From Cristatella mucedo (taxonomy: Eukaryota; Bryozoa; Phylactolaemata; Cristatellidae): a stretch of 64,000 bases of DNA. The notes beneath the pieces are model-generated. The model did not search any database and had not been told where the DNA came from. It was given only the letters and a program-made list of their open reading frames with translations. The DNA lies in the NCBI GenBank assembly GCA_009760855.2, contig WPIO01000146.1, positions 496,001 through 560,000 of the forward strand, written 5' to 3'. Below, in pieces: positions 9,844 to 19,504 of this stretch. The position numbers and the translations under genes are program-made. Position 1 is the stretch's first letter; the number at the start of each line of letters is the position of its first letter.

Positions 9844-11407
9844 ATGGCGAGCGCATCTATCAATACTATACTAGAAATGACTGATCCTGCTTTTCCTGAT
9901 TATAAAATTAAGGATTATCAGTTTAAAGAATTCTACCAAACCAATGGAAATGAAACTGATAGTATTTCTGATAAAATAGTTACATTTAATGTTCCTGCTG
10001 AACAACAAACATGTCATGTTTTATCAGATGGTTATCTTATACTTGAAGGACAAATACGGGCTGAAACTGCTGCCGGTGTTGGTTTTGGTGCTCCTAGTCG
10101 TAACCTTACTGCAGGATTAGTCAACAACGCAGGTGCTTGGTTGTTTAGTTCTATGAGAGTTAGACTTGGCGCTGAAGAGCTTGAAAGTGTAACACAAAAT
10201 ATAGGAACTGTTTCAACAGTTATGGGGCTTCTATGTTACCCAAATGATTACAATAGAACTGAAGGTCCTGCAACTGGGTGGGAAAAAGGTGAAGCCGGCT
10301 CTATGCTTTTGCTAATGCTGGTACATCTAATACCAGACTATTTCCAAACCTAAGCCCTAACACCTCCACCACTAGTAATTCAAACATTGGATTTGTTTAC
10401 GGAGGGGCTTATCTAATGTTCTTGCAGATAATGCGGGTACATTCAGCATTTCACTACCCCTAGCAAGAATTTCTGGATTTTGTGCGAATATGGATAAAAT
10501 AATTTACAATACTCAATTTACTCTTGAACTAATTAGAGTTGGGGGAGATGATAAAAATGCTATTATGACAGAAGCAAGTAGTGGTACTAATATAGCTTTG
10601 ACTAGAGGAGCTGCTGGTGACGCTTTAAATGGTACTTGGAGTGCATTTAAAATAATATGACAAAAATTAGATTGATGGTTCCATGTATTTCTCCAAGAGA
10701 AAGTTTTCAAAAAGCACTTGCTGAAATTTCAAGTGAGAGATCAAAGAAAATTAGACCTAATTACAGAGTTAGACGATTTGAGAATGTGACTATAACAAAG
10801 TTCAATCAAGGTCTTAAATTTACAAATAGTCTATCAGTACAGAATACTATTGATAAAGTTAGATGGCTAATTGTTGCCTCACAGAATTTTGACAAATTTA
10901 ATAATTACACAGGAAACCCTTGTACTTTCAACCATTGTGATATAAAAATGTAACGGTACTGGCTGATGGATCAAAACAATACCCATCTACTGCTATAAGT
11001 AGTTATCCAAGAGATGGAAAATGCTCAACTACTTATTATGATTTTACTACGTTTAGAAAACAATTCCTTGGATTGAATGAATTAACGGAACCTGTTGGTG
11101 TTACATATCCTGAGTGGTTATCTCTTTATCCTATTCACGTTGTCGATCTCAATATAATGATGAACCTCTTGGAGTAACGTCAAAACTTGTCGTGACTATT
11201 GAATTCAATGCTGCAATACCTGGTGTTACTGCTGCCGCATCTAATGCTCATCCTCATGTGATTGAAATTACAGCCGCAAGTACACCAACAATTGTTATAC
11301 ATTATATTAGAAACTGTGAAAACACTGCTGAACTGACATCTAATGGAATTGGAACTCCTTTTACTTGTACAAAAGGAATGTCTGTCTTCAATCCATTAGA
11401 TGCTTAA
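9844..11407 (+). pseudogene. Major capsid protein (double jelly-roll)
   Basis: The main shell protein of the virion. ATG 9844 begins MASASINTILEMTDP, and the frame is open to 10350. Indels then move the reading among frames near 10330, 10410, 10660, 10950 and 11140. Recognisable family blocks are KDYQFKEF, CHVLSDGYLILEGQI, the long WLIVASQNFDKFNN and FNHCDIK segment at about 10860-10945, YYDFTTFRKQFLG, and a terminal EFNAAIPGVTAAAS strand before the stop at 11407. About 520 codons, normal for double-jelly-roll capsids of Polintons and adintoviruses. It lies next to minor-capsid genes, as in relatives. Confidence 0.82.
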
Positions 11408-11435
11408 AAAATATATTAATAGATATTTAACACAT

Positions 11436-12264
11436 TATGAATAATAGATATAATGGAAAAGACAAATTCTATAAAAGGTTCAGATGAGCGGGAAAAATCT
11501 ATGAAGTTAAATATTGGTGGATCAGAAGTTTATTCTATTATAGGAAATGGTACGATTCAGAAACAGATTACGATATAGAATTAATTTCAAATAGAAAACT
11601 AAAAAATATATTGCTAACTCTCAACTAGTAAGATTTCCTCAAATTTTGTTAAGGAAGGTATTTTAACCTATTGCTGCCAAATTTCTTGAAATGAAATTAC
11701 ATAGAAATATCGAGAACGCAAACTATGGTTATACTAGTGATGGGGTGTATAGATATTCTCCTGATGGAATTATAGATGAAGATACATTGATTGAGATAAA
11801 ATGTTTATGGAGTAGAAAGATAGTTGAAGAGTTTATTCTAAAAAAATATTTAGCACAATGTTTACTCGGATTACATGTATTAAAACTAAGCAGATGTTTT
11901 TATTCTGAATTTCTAGTTTGTATTCCTGGTTTGAATTGCTATTACACACCCATTGATTACATAGCAGCAGGTAATGTTAGAATACCTACCAAGTTTGAAT
12001 TTGATATGCCAATTAGAGAACTACTTTTTATGTTTTTACTTAAAGATGAGAAGTACTTTGATTTTGAGTTAAATATAATTTGTGATTGTGGTAGATTCAA
12101 TAACGTAAAAAGTAAAGGGCATTATATAAAATAAAGTAGAAGTACAGGTAGTTGAAGTAGAGGATCGGCCTAGATTTGCAAGAACTGTTCCAATGGTTAA
12201 AGAAGTGTTTGAAAGATCTAAAATAATAATAAATAATTATATAGATGAACAAAAAGTTTCATAA
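11436..12264 (+). pseudogene. YqaJ-type viral nuclease/recombinase
   Basis: A PD-(D/E)XK exonuclease of the lambda-exo/YqaJ family, which resects DNA ends for recombination during replication. The N-terminal part from ATG 11436 is broken by stops (KDKFYKRFR, then a stop). The family block PIAAKFLE appears near 11670. The open stretch 11691-12134 contains RYSPDGIIDEDTLIEIKC, which supplies the catalytic Asp, Glu and Lys, then a helical region and a closing CDCGRF. A shifted tail (VEDRPRFARTVPMVKEVFE) overlaps the start of the next gene. Such nucleases occur in many DNA viruses, but next to this capsid block it is noteworthy. Confidence 0.72.
12238..12244 (+). promoter_or_regulatory. TATATAG motif (fibre 1)
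   Basis: TATATAG ends immediately before the ATG at 12245. Confidence 0.45.
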
Positions 12265-13101
12265 CGAAGACTATGTATCAAAGAATAATGGCTTCATTCT
12301 TTCAGATCTTGACGCAAATGGTAATAGAATTATAAATTTAGCTGATCCTGTTAACGGCTTTGACGCTGTTACAAAATTCTATGCAGATGCTAACTTTGTT
12401 GTTAATTCAGGAATAACAATGAATCTTGGTGGTAAACATATTAAAAATCTTGGAGCAGGTGTTAATCCTACAGATGGAGTAAATGTTAGTCAAGTAAATG
12501 ATTATGTGAAAAAACCAGTTATACAATGCTAGGAGATTTAAACATGAATAGCTTTGCTATTACATCTACCTATTGGAATTCAGGTAATACTAAGCCAGTT
12601 ATTCTAAATGATGATTACTGTGTTATCTATGGTGGAATGAAACGAGATGTATTATTGAAAGCATCTCCTTCAACAACTAATATTAATATGGGAGGATATT
12701 CAATAACAAACGCTGCAGAACCTAATAATCCTTCTGATGTTGCTATAAAGAGTTATGTAGATAAAACACTTAATAAAACCGAAGTAATAGCAATCTCAAT
12801 GGACCCTAAAGCATAAAATTCAATACTAAACCTTTCAACACCTTACTCATGGACAAATAAAATGGCTCAGCCAATAATGATCCTGTATGTAATGGTTGTT
12901 GGATAAAGTTATTGTGTATTCCTTAGATCTAGTACAGATACTAGTGTTGTGTCAGGTGAAATACATGCAATACATACTTCTCCAACTGCTGTTAACTTAA
13001 ATTACTATGTATATTTTTCTAGGTTACCGACAGACTATTACTTCTTTGACAGTGCTGGAAAATTAAAGGTAAACCTCTTGGTTAGTTATGTACCCTCCTG
13101 A
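12245..13101 (+). pseudogene. Phage-tail-fibre-like protein 1
   Basis: ATG 12245 opens 95 codons with two fibre repeats: a GNRIINLADPVNGFDAVTK unit and a HIKNLGAGVNPTDGVN unit. After a small indel near 12525 a third follows (SITNAAEPNNPSDVAIKSYV). This pattern, N-L-x-D-P-x-N-P-x-D-A-x-K-x-Y-V, forms the shaft of many bacteriophage tail fibres. The C-terminal third (LNYYVYFSRLPTDYYFFDS), in further frames, could be the distal knob. Host attachment is the likely role, by analogy. The gene overlaps the end of the nuclease gene by 20 bases. Confidence 0.65.
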
Positions 13102-13149
13102 AAAGTGTAAGTGAATTAATAAAACTATTAACTTTTTTAAAATTGTTGC

Positions 13150-13589
13150 TTTGTAGGAATAAGAAATTCCTCTGGATATAGACAATTAGGAATTGAAAAA
13201 AATTCAACTGTGCTCATAGGATTGTGTGGCTAATCATGACTGGTAAATTCCCTCTTAATGAGCTTGATCACATTGACAATGACAAACTAAATAATCGTTT
13301 CGAGAATTTACGTGAAGCAACTTGTTCAGGAAATCAAAAGAAATAAACCAAAGCGAAAAGGTCTTTCATCTGATTTTATAGGTGTATGTTGGCATAAAGA
13401 TTAAATAAATGGTTAGCAGGAATAAAAATAAATAAAAGAATTTTTTATTTTAGTTTATTCAGTAACGAAGAAGAAGCAGCCATTGCTAGGAACGTAGAAG
13501 CTATTCGTTTACATTTGCAATTTTCTAGACTTAATTGTACTTATACTTTAACAGAAGATAATAAAAAACCTCGTTACTCTGACATCTAG
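13150..13589 (+). pseudogene. HNH homing-endonuclease-like gene (HNH plus AP2-type)
   Basis: Three short frames together show the family. A GIRNSSGYRQLGIEKN lead is followed, one frame over, by WLIMTGKFPLNELDHIDND and NNRFENLREAT, the classic HNH core; then GLSSDFIGVCWHKD and NKWLAGIKINKR with a SNEEEAAIAR helix, an AP2-like DNA-binding module. About 145 codons to TAG 13589. Homing endonucleases of this type are common in phages and large viruses and move between genomes on their own. The stop codon overlaps the stop of the convergent minus-strand gene. The exact start is not fixed. Confidence 0.7.
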
Positions 13590-14009
13590 TTTTTACATCT
13601 TCGTTTGAGGTAGTCTCTAAGTTTAATCATTTTGTTATATATTTCTTCTTGAATCTTACCCCGTCCAAAAAGATTACTCAATAGCATTGCACTTTCAGCT
13701 TTATAGTCACAGGTTTTACGACCACCGATCATTGAAGCTTCTACTTTTTATTATGTCTCGTTTTAAATCCTTGCTATAACTAACACTCCCTTTTTCCACT
13801 AGGGCTTTCCTTATATTAAGGTAATTCAATCTGTTTTTGACTTCTGAATTCTGAACTTTATCGCTTAGATCTATATCGACACCTTTTTCAAGTAGTTTTA
13901 TCATGTTTTTCAAGTCTACAATAGCATTATTTAATCTTTCTCTTTGAAGTGATAAAGCACTCATTCTCTCTTCGTGAGAAATCATTTTAGGTGCTTTAAC
14001 AGTATACAT
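13586..14009 (-). pseudogene. Unknown helical viral protein
   Basis: From ATG 14009 it is open for about 90 codons, with a strongly helical, charged N-terminus (EERMSALSLQRERLNNAIVDLKN split over two helices). A frameshift near 13740 follows, and the tail (ESAMLLSNLFGRGKIQEEI) ends at 13586. About 140 codons. I do not recognise it. It heads a run of three minus-strand genes read in the same direction, with a four-base gap to the gene upstream. Confidence 0.5.
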
Positions 14010-14013
14010 TGTT

Positions 14014-14346
14014 TTATTTACTATTTTTTATCAATCCCGCAACTGCTACAGTGATTGAAACTGCTAAACCAACTGTTCCTATTACACTTGCTATGCTAGC
14101 AATGATAGCTGGAATAACAGGAAGAAAACCTCCTGTCATTTCAAGAAAGTTCTTCTTCCAAGCGATTGGATCAAGCTGTGTTGCATCCCAAGAAACATCT
14201 TCCCCAAATGTATCGGATAAAAACTTACTACAGTTGAGATACCAATCACTCTTTACTTCCTCTGCTTCTAATAATGTATCATTAATGTAAAACCCTACTT
14301 CTAAACTTGCAAACATCTTTGATAGCCCTTCTTTTTTATCTGACAT
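14014..14346 (-). CDS. Small viral membrane protein, two hydrophobic segments
   Basis: An intact 110-codon frame. Residues 1-65 are polar, with SDWYLNCSKFLSDTFGED. Residues 70-107 form one or two membrane spans (FLPVIPAIIASIASVIG and TVGLAVSITVAVAGL), and the protein ends in LIKNSK. The stop is four bases before the next start, and the start overlaps the preceding gene by 45 bases. Small membrane proteins near fibre genes may serve in envelope, entry or egress; which one cannot be told. It is one of the few frames in the virus with no break. Confidence 0.5.
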   Translation of the reverse strand: MSDKKEGLSKMFASLEVGFYINDTLLEAEEVKSDWYLNCSKFLSDTFGEDVSWDATQLDPIAWKKNFLEMTGGFLPVIPAIIASIASVIGTVGLAVSITVAVAGLIKNSK

Positions 14347-14682
14347 TGTTTCCAGAAGACTAGACCATACTTACCAGAAGCAACGTCATCAACAATTTCT
14401 TTTATAAACAAACCAAGATCTACTATTCCTGTTACCCCCAATAGAAATACTCCTGGAGCTTTGGTCGCTGTTCCAATTACTTCAAACGATTGTAATACTT
14501 TTGGAACAATCTTTGCAATCTTGTTTGAGGCTTGTAAAGATAGTTTTATAGCAACTTTAGGTACTAACTTTATAACTGCTTTCGAACCTACTTCCGTCCC
14601 GTCCGCGACCTGAAACCACTTCTTTAGTTGTATCAACACCTTCTTTTATACTATCAACTCCTTTACCTTTTTTATTCTTCAT
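14301..14682 (-). pseudogene. Small viral hydrophobic/amphipathic protein
   Basis: It starts at ATG 14682 with a Lys-rich stretch (MKNKKGKGVDSIKEGVD), then shifts frame near 14615 into VGSKAVIKLVPKVAIKL and an alternating amphipathic, then hydrophobic region (APGVFLLGVTGIVDLGLFI). It overlaps the start of the membrane protein downstream. About 125 codons, no recognised family. It is divergent from fibre gene 2, with only 13 bases between the two start codons. Confidence 0.45.
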
Positions 14683-14695
14683 ATATTATAAGTGA
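14683..14695. promoter_or_regulatory. 13-bp divergent intergenic region
   Basis: Only an AT-rich 13-mer (ATTATAAGTG core) separates the start codons of the minus-strand hydrophobic gene (14682) and fibre gene 2 (14696). A shared promoter must lie here or inside the coding ends. Confidence 0.35.
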
Positions 14696-16538
14696 ATGGA
14701 AAAAGTAAGAAAGATTAATGGATTCATTTACAGCAATCTTAACGCTAACGGAAATAGAGTAACTAATTTAGGTTACACTGTTAAATATAGTGATGCAATA
14801 AACTTGAACTCTGGTTTTAGTTCAAACTTTGGAGAAAGTGTGGCTACAAATGTTAGAGGTGATTTAGCAACTGTTTCAAGTATGTCAGGGTTTCTTTCAA
14901 AGGCTAGTGGAAAGATGTCCTGTGTGTCCAGATGTGTCTCCCACAGCCTGGAACTCCCTCTCGACCTGTGTCACAACATCCCCTGACCTGACCACATTTA
15001 AAAGGAACCTAAAAACACCTATTTAGGACAGCATTTAGTAGGTCCTGTGATTCGTTCTTGATGTGCTTATGCGTGCTGACACTGTGCATGCTGCCACTAA
15101 CCACATTTGCAAGCTGACCCTGTGCATGTCACCCCTAACAATATTATTCATTTTGTTTGTTTTTCAAGCATGATTTTACTTACCATACAGTTGCATTTCA
15201 CTTTACAGCAAATGTAAAGCGCCTAGAGAGAGATTAAGTTCTCTGAGGGTGCATTATCAAGTGAATTATTATTAATATTATGTCGTCACAGCTGAATTGT
15301 AAGAATGTTTTTGGTATATCAGGTAATTCTGCTGATGGGACTCTAAACAGTGATTTAAGACCGTACAAAGTTATTAACTATGGACTACTAAAGAATATGA
15401 CATAAGTGTTTCAAGGTAAAGCAACAGCAAGCATGAATATGCGTGGAAAGAATATTACTAACTTAGAAGATTCTGACACTGTAACAAAAGAATACGTGGA
15501 TAGTAATACAAAATATCATTTAGATATTTTGAAGTAAGCTCTGGTACTTATCCAGCTGCATTTTATCTTGATATGCTTGGTTTTGAGTATTACCGCTAAT
15601 AGGAGCACACGAAACAAATTTCAACCACAGCAACTTACACCTGGTGATATGCCTGTTGTTGCAGCCGATGGAAAAGTTTTTGCATACGCAACCAAACTTA
15701 AAACATTCTATCCAGGAGCATTACCTAACTTTGCAATGATTAGTGGAGTTAAGTAAGCAACTGACAAAAAAAATGCATACGTTGAATTAACCAACGAATC
15801 AACATATGGAGTTAGTGGTACTTTGATTTTAATAATTAATATAGATGGAAGGTGTAGATATGATATCGATGAATTTACTGTTGCAAGTGGAATAACTTAC
15901 ATGGATTTTTTTTACTTATGTACAGAAATGTTCAGACCTAAAAGAAGAGGAATTGGTATAACAAATTACATTAAAAAAGTGGTGATTTACTTACAGATAG
16001 TTTAATTGTGAATGAAACTTTGATAAAGCATTTAGCTGATCCTGTTGATATTGGAGACGCAGTAAATAGAAAGTATATAGATACCAATTTCGTTACTAAA
16101 GTATCAAGAGGAACTACAGCTGATGGAGATATCGATATGAAAAACTATAAGTTTATAAAATTAGCAAATCCTGTAAATCCTAGTGATGCTGAAACTAAAG
16201 ATTGTGCAGACACTAAACTTCCAAAGACTGGTGGAATTATCAATGGGACACTAACTGTAAACAGGAATGTAGCTGTTGGAGAACCTCCTACTTCTGATAA
16301 TGATATTCCAAATAAATCGTATATGACTAGTAATTTCCTTAAACTAACAGGAGGAACTTTCAATGGAAATTTAGATATGAATGGATACTCTATCTTCTTA
16401 GAAAACGACCCCATCAATCCTAGTGATGGTGGAAACTTTAACTATCTAAACAAAATATCTGATGGAAATATTGCTGTAATACGTTTTAGAGCCACAGTTG
16501 ATGGGTCTCTAACTGCAGTAGATTTCTATAATGGATAA
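14696..16538 (+). pseudogene. Phage-tail-fibre-like protein 2, split by a LINE
   Basis: It begins at ATG 14696 with FIYSNLNANGNRVTNLGY, closely like the start of fibre 1, and is cut by an L2-A 3' end at about 14920-15280. It resumes with NMRGKNITNLEDSDTVTKEY near 15430, a central non-repeat part (15560-15990) and an open stretch 16008-16538. That stretch holds further units (IKHLADPVDIGDAVNRKYI, FIKLANPVNPSDAETK, NDPINPSDGGNF) and TGG-type connectors as in phage fibres. Without the LINE the gene is about 1.48 kb and larger than fibre 1. Breaks near 15400, 15535, 15755 and 16003 show decay. Probable attachment protein by analogy. Confidence 0.68.
14920..15280 (+). mobile_element. L2-A LINE 3' end in fibre gene 2
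   Basis: Starting at CTCCCACAGCCTGGAAC and ending with AAGTGAATTATTATTAATATT, it matches the last ~360 bases of the L2-A copy at 21.1-21.46 kb at most positions. ATGTC occurs on both sides (14914-14918 and 15280-15284) and may be a short target duplication. Confidence 0.85.
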
Positions 16539-16544
16539 CATATT

Positions 16545-19377
16545 TAAATTTTGTTTCATAATCAACAATCAGTTTTTCCACTTTACTTTCGGAATCATCT
16601 ATTTTTTCCTACCCTCTTTTAGTAAAGTTTTCTTTTGATAATCAGAGTATATTTTAACATCTACTTTTCTTCTAATTGGTAGAATAGGATAATCAGAATA
16701 AACTTAATTCAATATATCAGGTCCGTGCATATATAATTTAAAAGCATGACCAGTTTCAGCGTCTTAATATAATGATTATATCTTGTGAGTTGTAAACATT
16801 TTTATTTGTTTACCATCTAAAAACCTGAAATTTGAAATTGGAAGTGGTTGTGTCATTGCTGTAATGTATAATGAATTTGCATCAGCATAAAGTAACCAAC
16901 TCTTTTCTTTTGTACTATCATAATTAGAAGCCATCTCATTGGTTCCTTTAATATATCTACATGATGCTTGTGTTATTCCTCCTCTTATTGCATTTTCAAA
17001 GAAGTCAAAATGTTCTAAGTTTGTTAATAAATCTAGTTTAACCTATGAAAATCTCAAACTTGCAGATCAAGTTAAACCTGTTGCTGTAAGGAAATTGGCA
17101 GGATCTAAACCGTCACTTTTCTTTGATAAATGTATAAAATGTTGAAATACCTCTGCCAGTAGAAAGAATTCCATAGGTATATCAATATCGCTTTACTGTC
17201 GTAATTTATCTTCAGTGTTGGGATCCATTTTCTTCATCAATTCCCAAACTTTCTTAACACGATCACAATCTTTTTCATCTATGTTTGTATCATTTAATGT
17301 GCTATAAAACTTTTAATTGAGGGTAGTGACTTTTCATCTAGTCTTGAAAATGAATCTATATACTCATAGGGCAGTATACCTTTTTCTTTTAATAGATCGA
17401 ATTCATTATCATCCAACATAGAAAAGTAATTTCCTGTTTGTTTTAATGGTTTTCATGATTTAACAACATTATAGACAATATCTGCTAAACCTTTTTAAAC
17501 TTCTTGTAAAGAGTCTTTAAAAGTAAGTAAACCAATTTCAATTTTTTTATATTTCTCCATGTTATTAGCAATAACTTTTTATCTAGTTTTAAATCTTGAA
17601 ACTCTTGTACTAATAAATATGAATCGTAGCCTTTTAAGTTGTGAGTAAATTCTGGAAGTTTAAACTTCTTAGGATTAATCCTGAGATTTAAGTTGAAAGC
17701 ATTATCAGCAGCACCTCTATACATTCCTGTTAAATGACTATGGTCTAAAACTGTATATCCACTTAAATCTGAATCGCAAATATGACAAACAGTAGAATTC
17801 TCTAAATCTTCTTTGTCTTCTTTTTTAAAATTACTATAATCAAATTTGTTGTATTTATCAAAAATATGTTTCATTTCATTTTTTATTACTTTTACTTCTT
17901 CTAACCGGCTCTTTAATATATCTCTAAAATTATTTAAACCTTTGAATAATTTAAATGTTCTTTGTTTTCTTCATAATCAGTAATAGTATAAGCAGATGAA
18001 TAAGGAATATGCTTTTAAAAAGTACCTTGTGGTGTAGTAGTATCTTCTTTATTGGTTTTTCTAACGTTTGTAAGTAAGCATTCAGTGTCGGCATAAGCAA
18101 CATAAGGAAAGGTAATGCTTTAGCATAATCTTTTAAAAAATAGGTCTCCTTTTTTAATATCTGGGCTAGGCATTCTTATTCTAGATTTACCATTATTTCC
18201 ACGTTTGCAAGCATCAACATGTGATTCCAGTTTATCTTTAGATTAAAATCTACACAAACATTTTTTACAAGTAAGCTGTGTTCCATATCCTCTGCTACTT
18301 CTGCACGAACCATTGAAGCTTTTAATAATCAAAAAATGAAAGTTGTTTTTATTTAGTGTGCTATACAAAGGAAGATCCAAATGCTTCTCTTTCTCTTCGT
18401 CAACTACTAAAAATGGACTTAGAATTTTATTATCGTATACGTAAACATTATTAGTTATGTTAAATAATACTGCTATATGGGGAATGTCGACAACATTTAA
18501 TGCGATTGAAGGATACATTTTCCTCAACGTTGAACAACTCTTCTATTCTCTTTAGATGATGTGAATATTTCTCATGTTATATTTCTTTAAAATCAGCATT
18601 AGATTCTGGATAGTTATCACTTCAATGATAAAAACCGTACCATGCACCATCAAGCTCATAGATTATCTGATTCATTCTTTATATTAATCGTTCATCTCTT
18701 CTTTTTTAGTCCATCTGGCATTGGTAATTAACTACCACTAAATTTACGTCGAAAACAAGAAAACTTTGCATAAATAGCATTAATTCCAACTATAGTCCAA
18801 TTAGAACCTCTTTCTAACCACTCTTCTACTTTCTTTTTAAAAGCAGCAAATTGTGTTCTAATTATTCTATCAATATCTGAAACTCTATTTATGTGTGAAT
18901 TACTTACTTCTGCAAATGGTTGATAATTAAATGCACCACTTTTTGAAGCTAAAATAGGCTAAATAACAAGGGTAATTTTAAAGTCACTCTTGTTTTTAAA
19001 TAATTCTTTATTAACTGATTTTAGTTCTACTCCAATCTTATCATATGCTACATCAAATGCATTACGTTCTTTTCTAGTCCAATATATCCATAAACTAAGA
19101 ATTTACTAACAGAAGATTTTCCTAAAAACCGACCTGTTTCTTGCATTTTCATTAGCCTCTTTGATTCTCTATCGAAAGACCATCCACTTATAGGCTTAAC
19201 TTTTTTCTTAGAAATAAGATTATTTAGTTGTATAGCAGTTGGCGATCGTAGAGTGGCAATCAGTGCATCTAAACTGTCTTTGGAGAAAGGATATTTTCGA
19301 CGAAGACCTGTACGATTTCTTACCTTTTCTCTAATACGTTTGGCATAATCACTAAAAGTTTCACCTTCCCATCGCAT
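16545..19377 (-). pseudogene. Family B DNA polymerase (protein-primed type), C-terminus lost
   Basis: The replication polymerase of this virus group, read from ATG 19377 downward in several frames. In order: an N-terminal region (DRIIRTQFAAFKKKVEEWLE, then GSNW) usual in adintovirus PolB; a Cys-containing segment (LTCKKCLCRF); exonuclease motif I (PYVAYADTECLL, about 18075-18110); the group-specific HNH/zinc insertion (CHICDSDLSGYTVLDHSHLT and MYRGAADNAFNLNLR, with one expected Cys replaced); exonuclease motif II (HNLKGYDSYLLVQEF, about 17625); PYEYIDSFSRL; and palm motif A (LLYADANSLYITAMTQPLP, about 16863-16910). Motifs B and C (the usual D-T-D) are not present before the fibre gene at 16538. 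About 2.8 kb remains of an expected 3.5-4 kb. Confidence 0.83.
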
Positions 19378-19421
19378 TAAGTAATTGATGTTTGAGACAT
19401 AAATAAAGATATACAACTTAT

Positions 19422-19441
19422 TTAATTAAATATTTAATTAA
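19422..19441. other. 20-nt perfect AT palindrome
   Basis: A perfectly self-complementary stretch of A and T only, between the polymerase start (19377) and the short plus-strand ORF (19505). It could serve as promoter, terminator or replication signal; composition alone makes such palindromes fairly easy to obtain. Confidence 0.5.
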
Positions 19442-19504
19442 TTGCAACTATTCTTTACTGTTATATAGTCATAACAACTTAACCAAACTCTAAGTAGATA
19501 TAAA

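Noticed and set aside
13562-14009. CRISPR array or phage-type prophage, suggested by the tail-fibre repeats
   Set aside because: There are no regular short repeats with spacers. The neighbouring genes are of the eukaryotic-virus type and the segment is embedded in animal retrotransposons.
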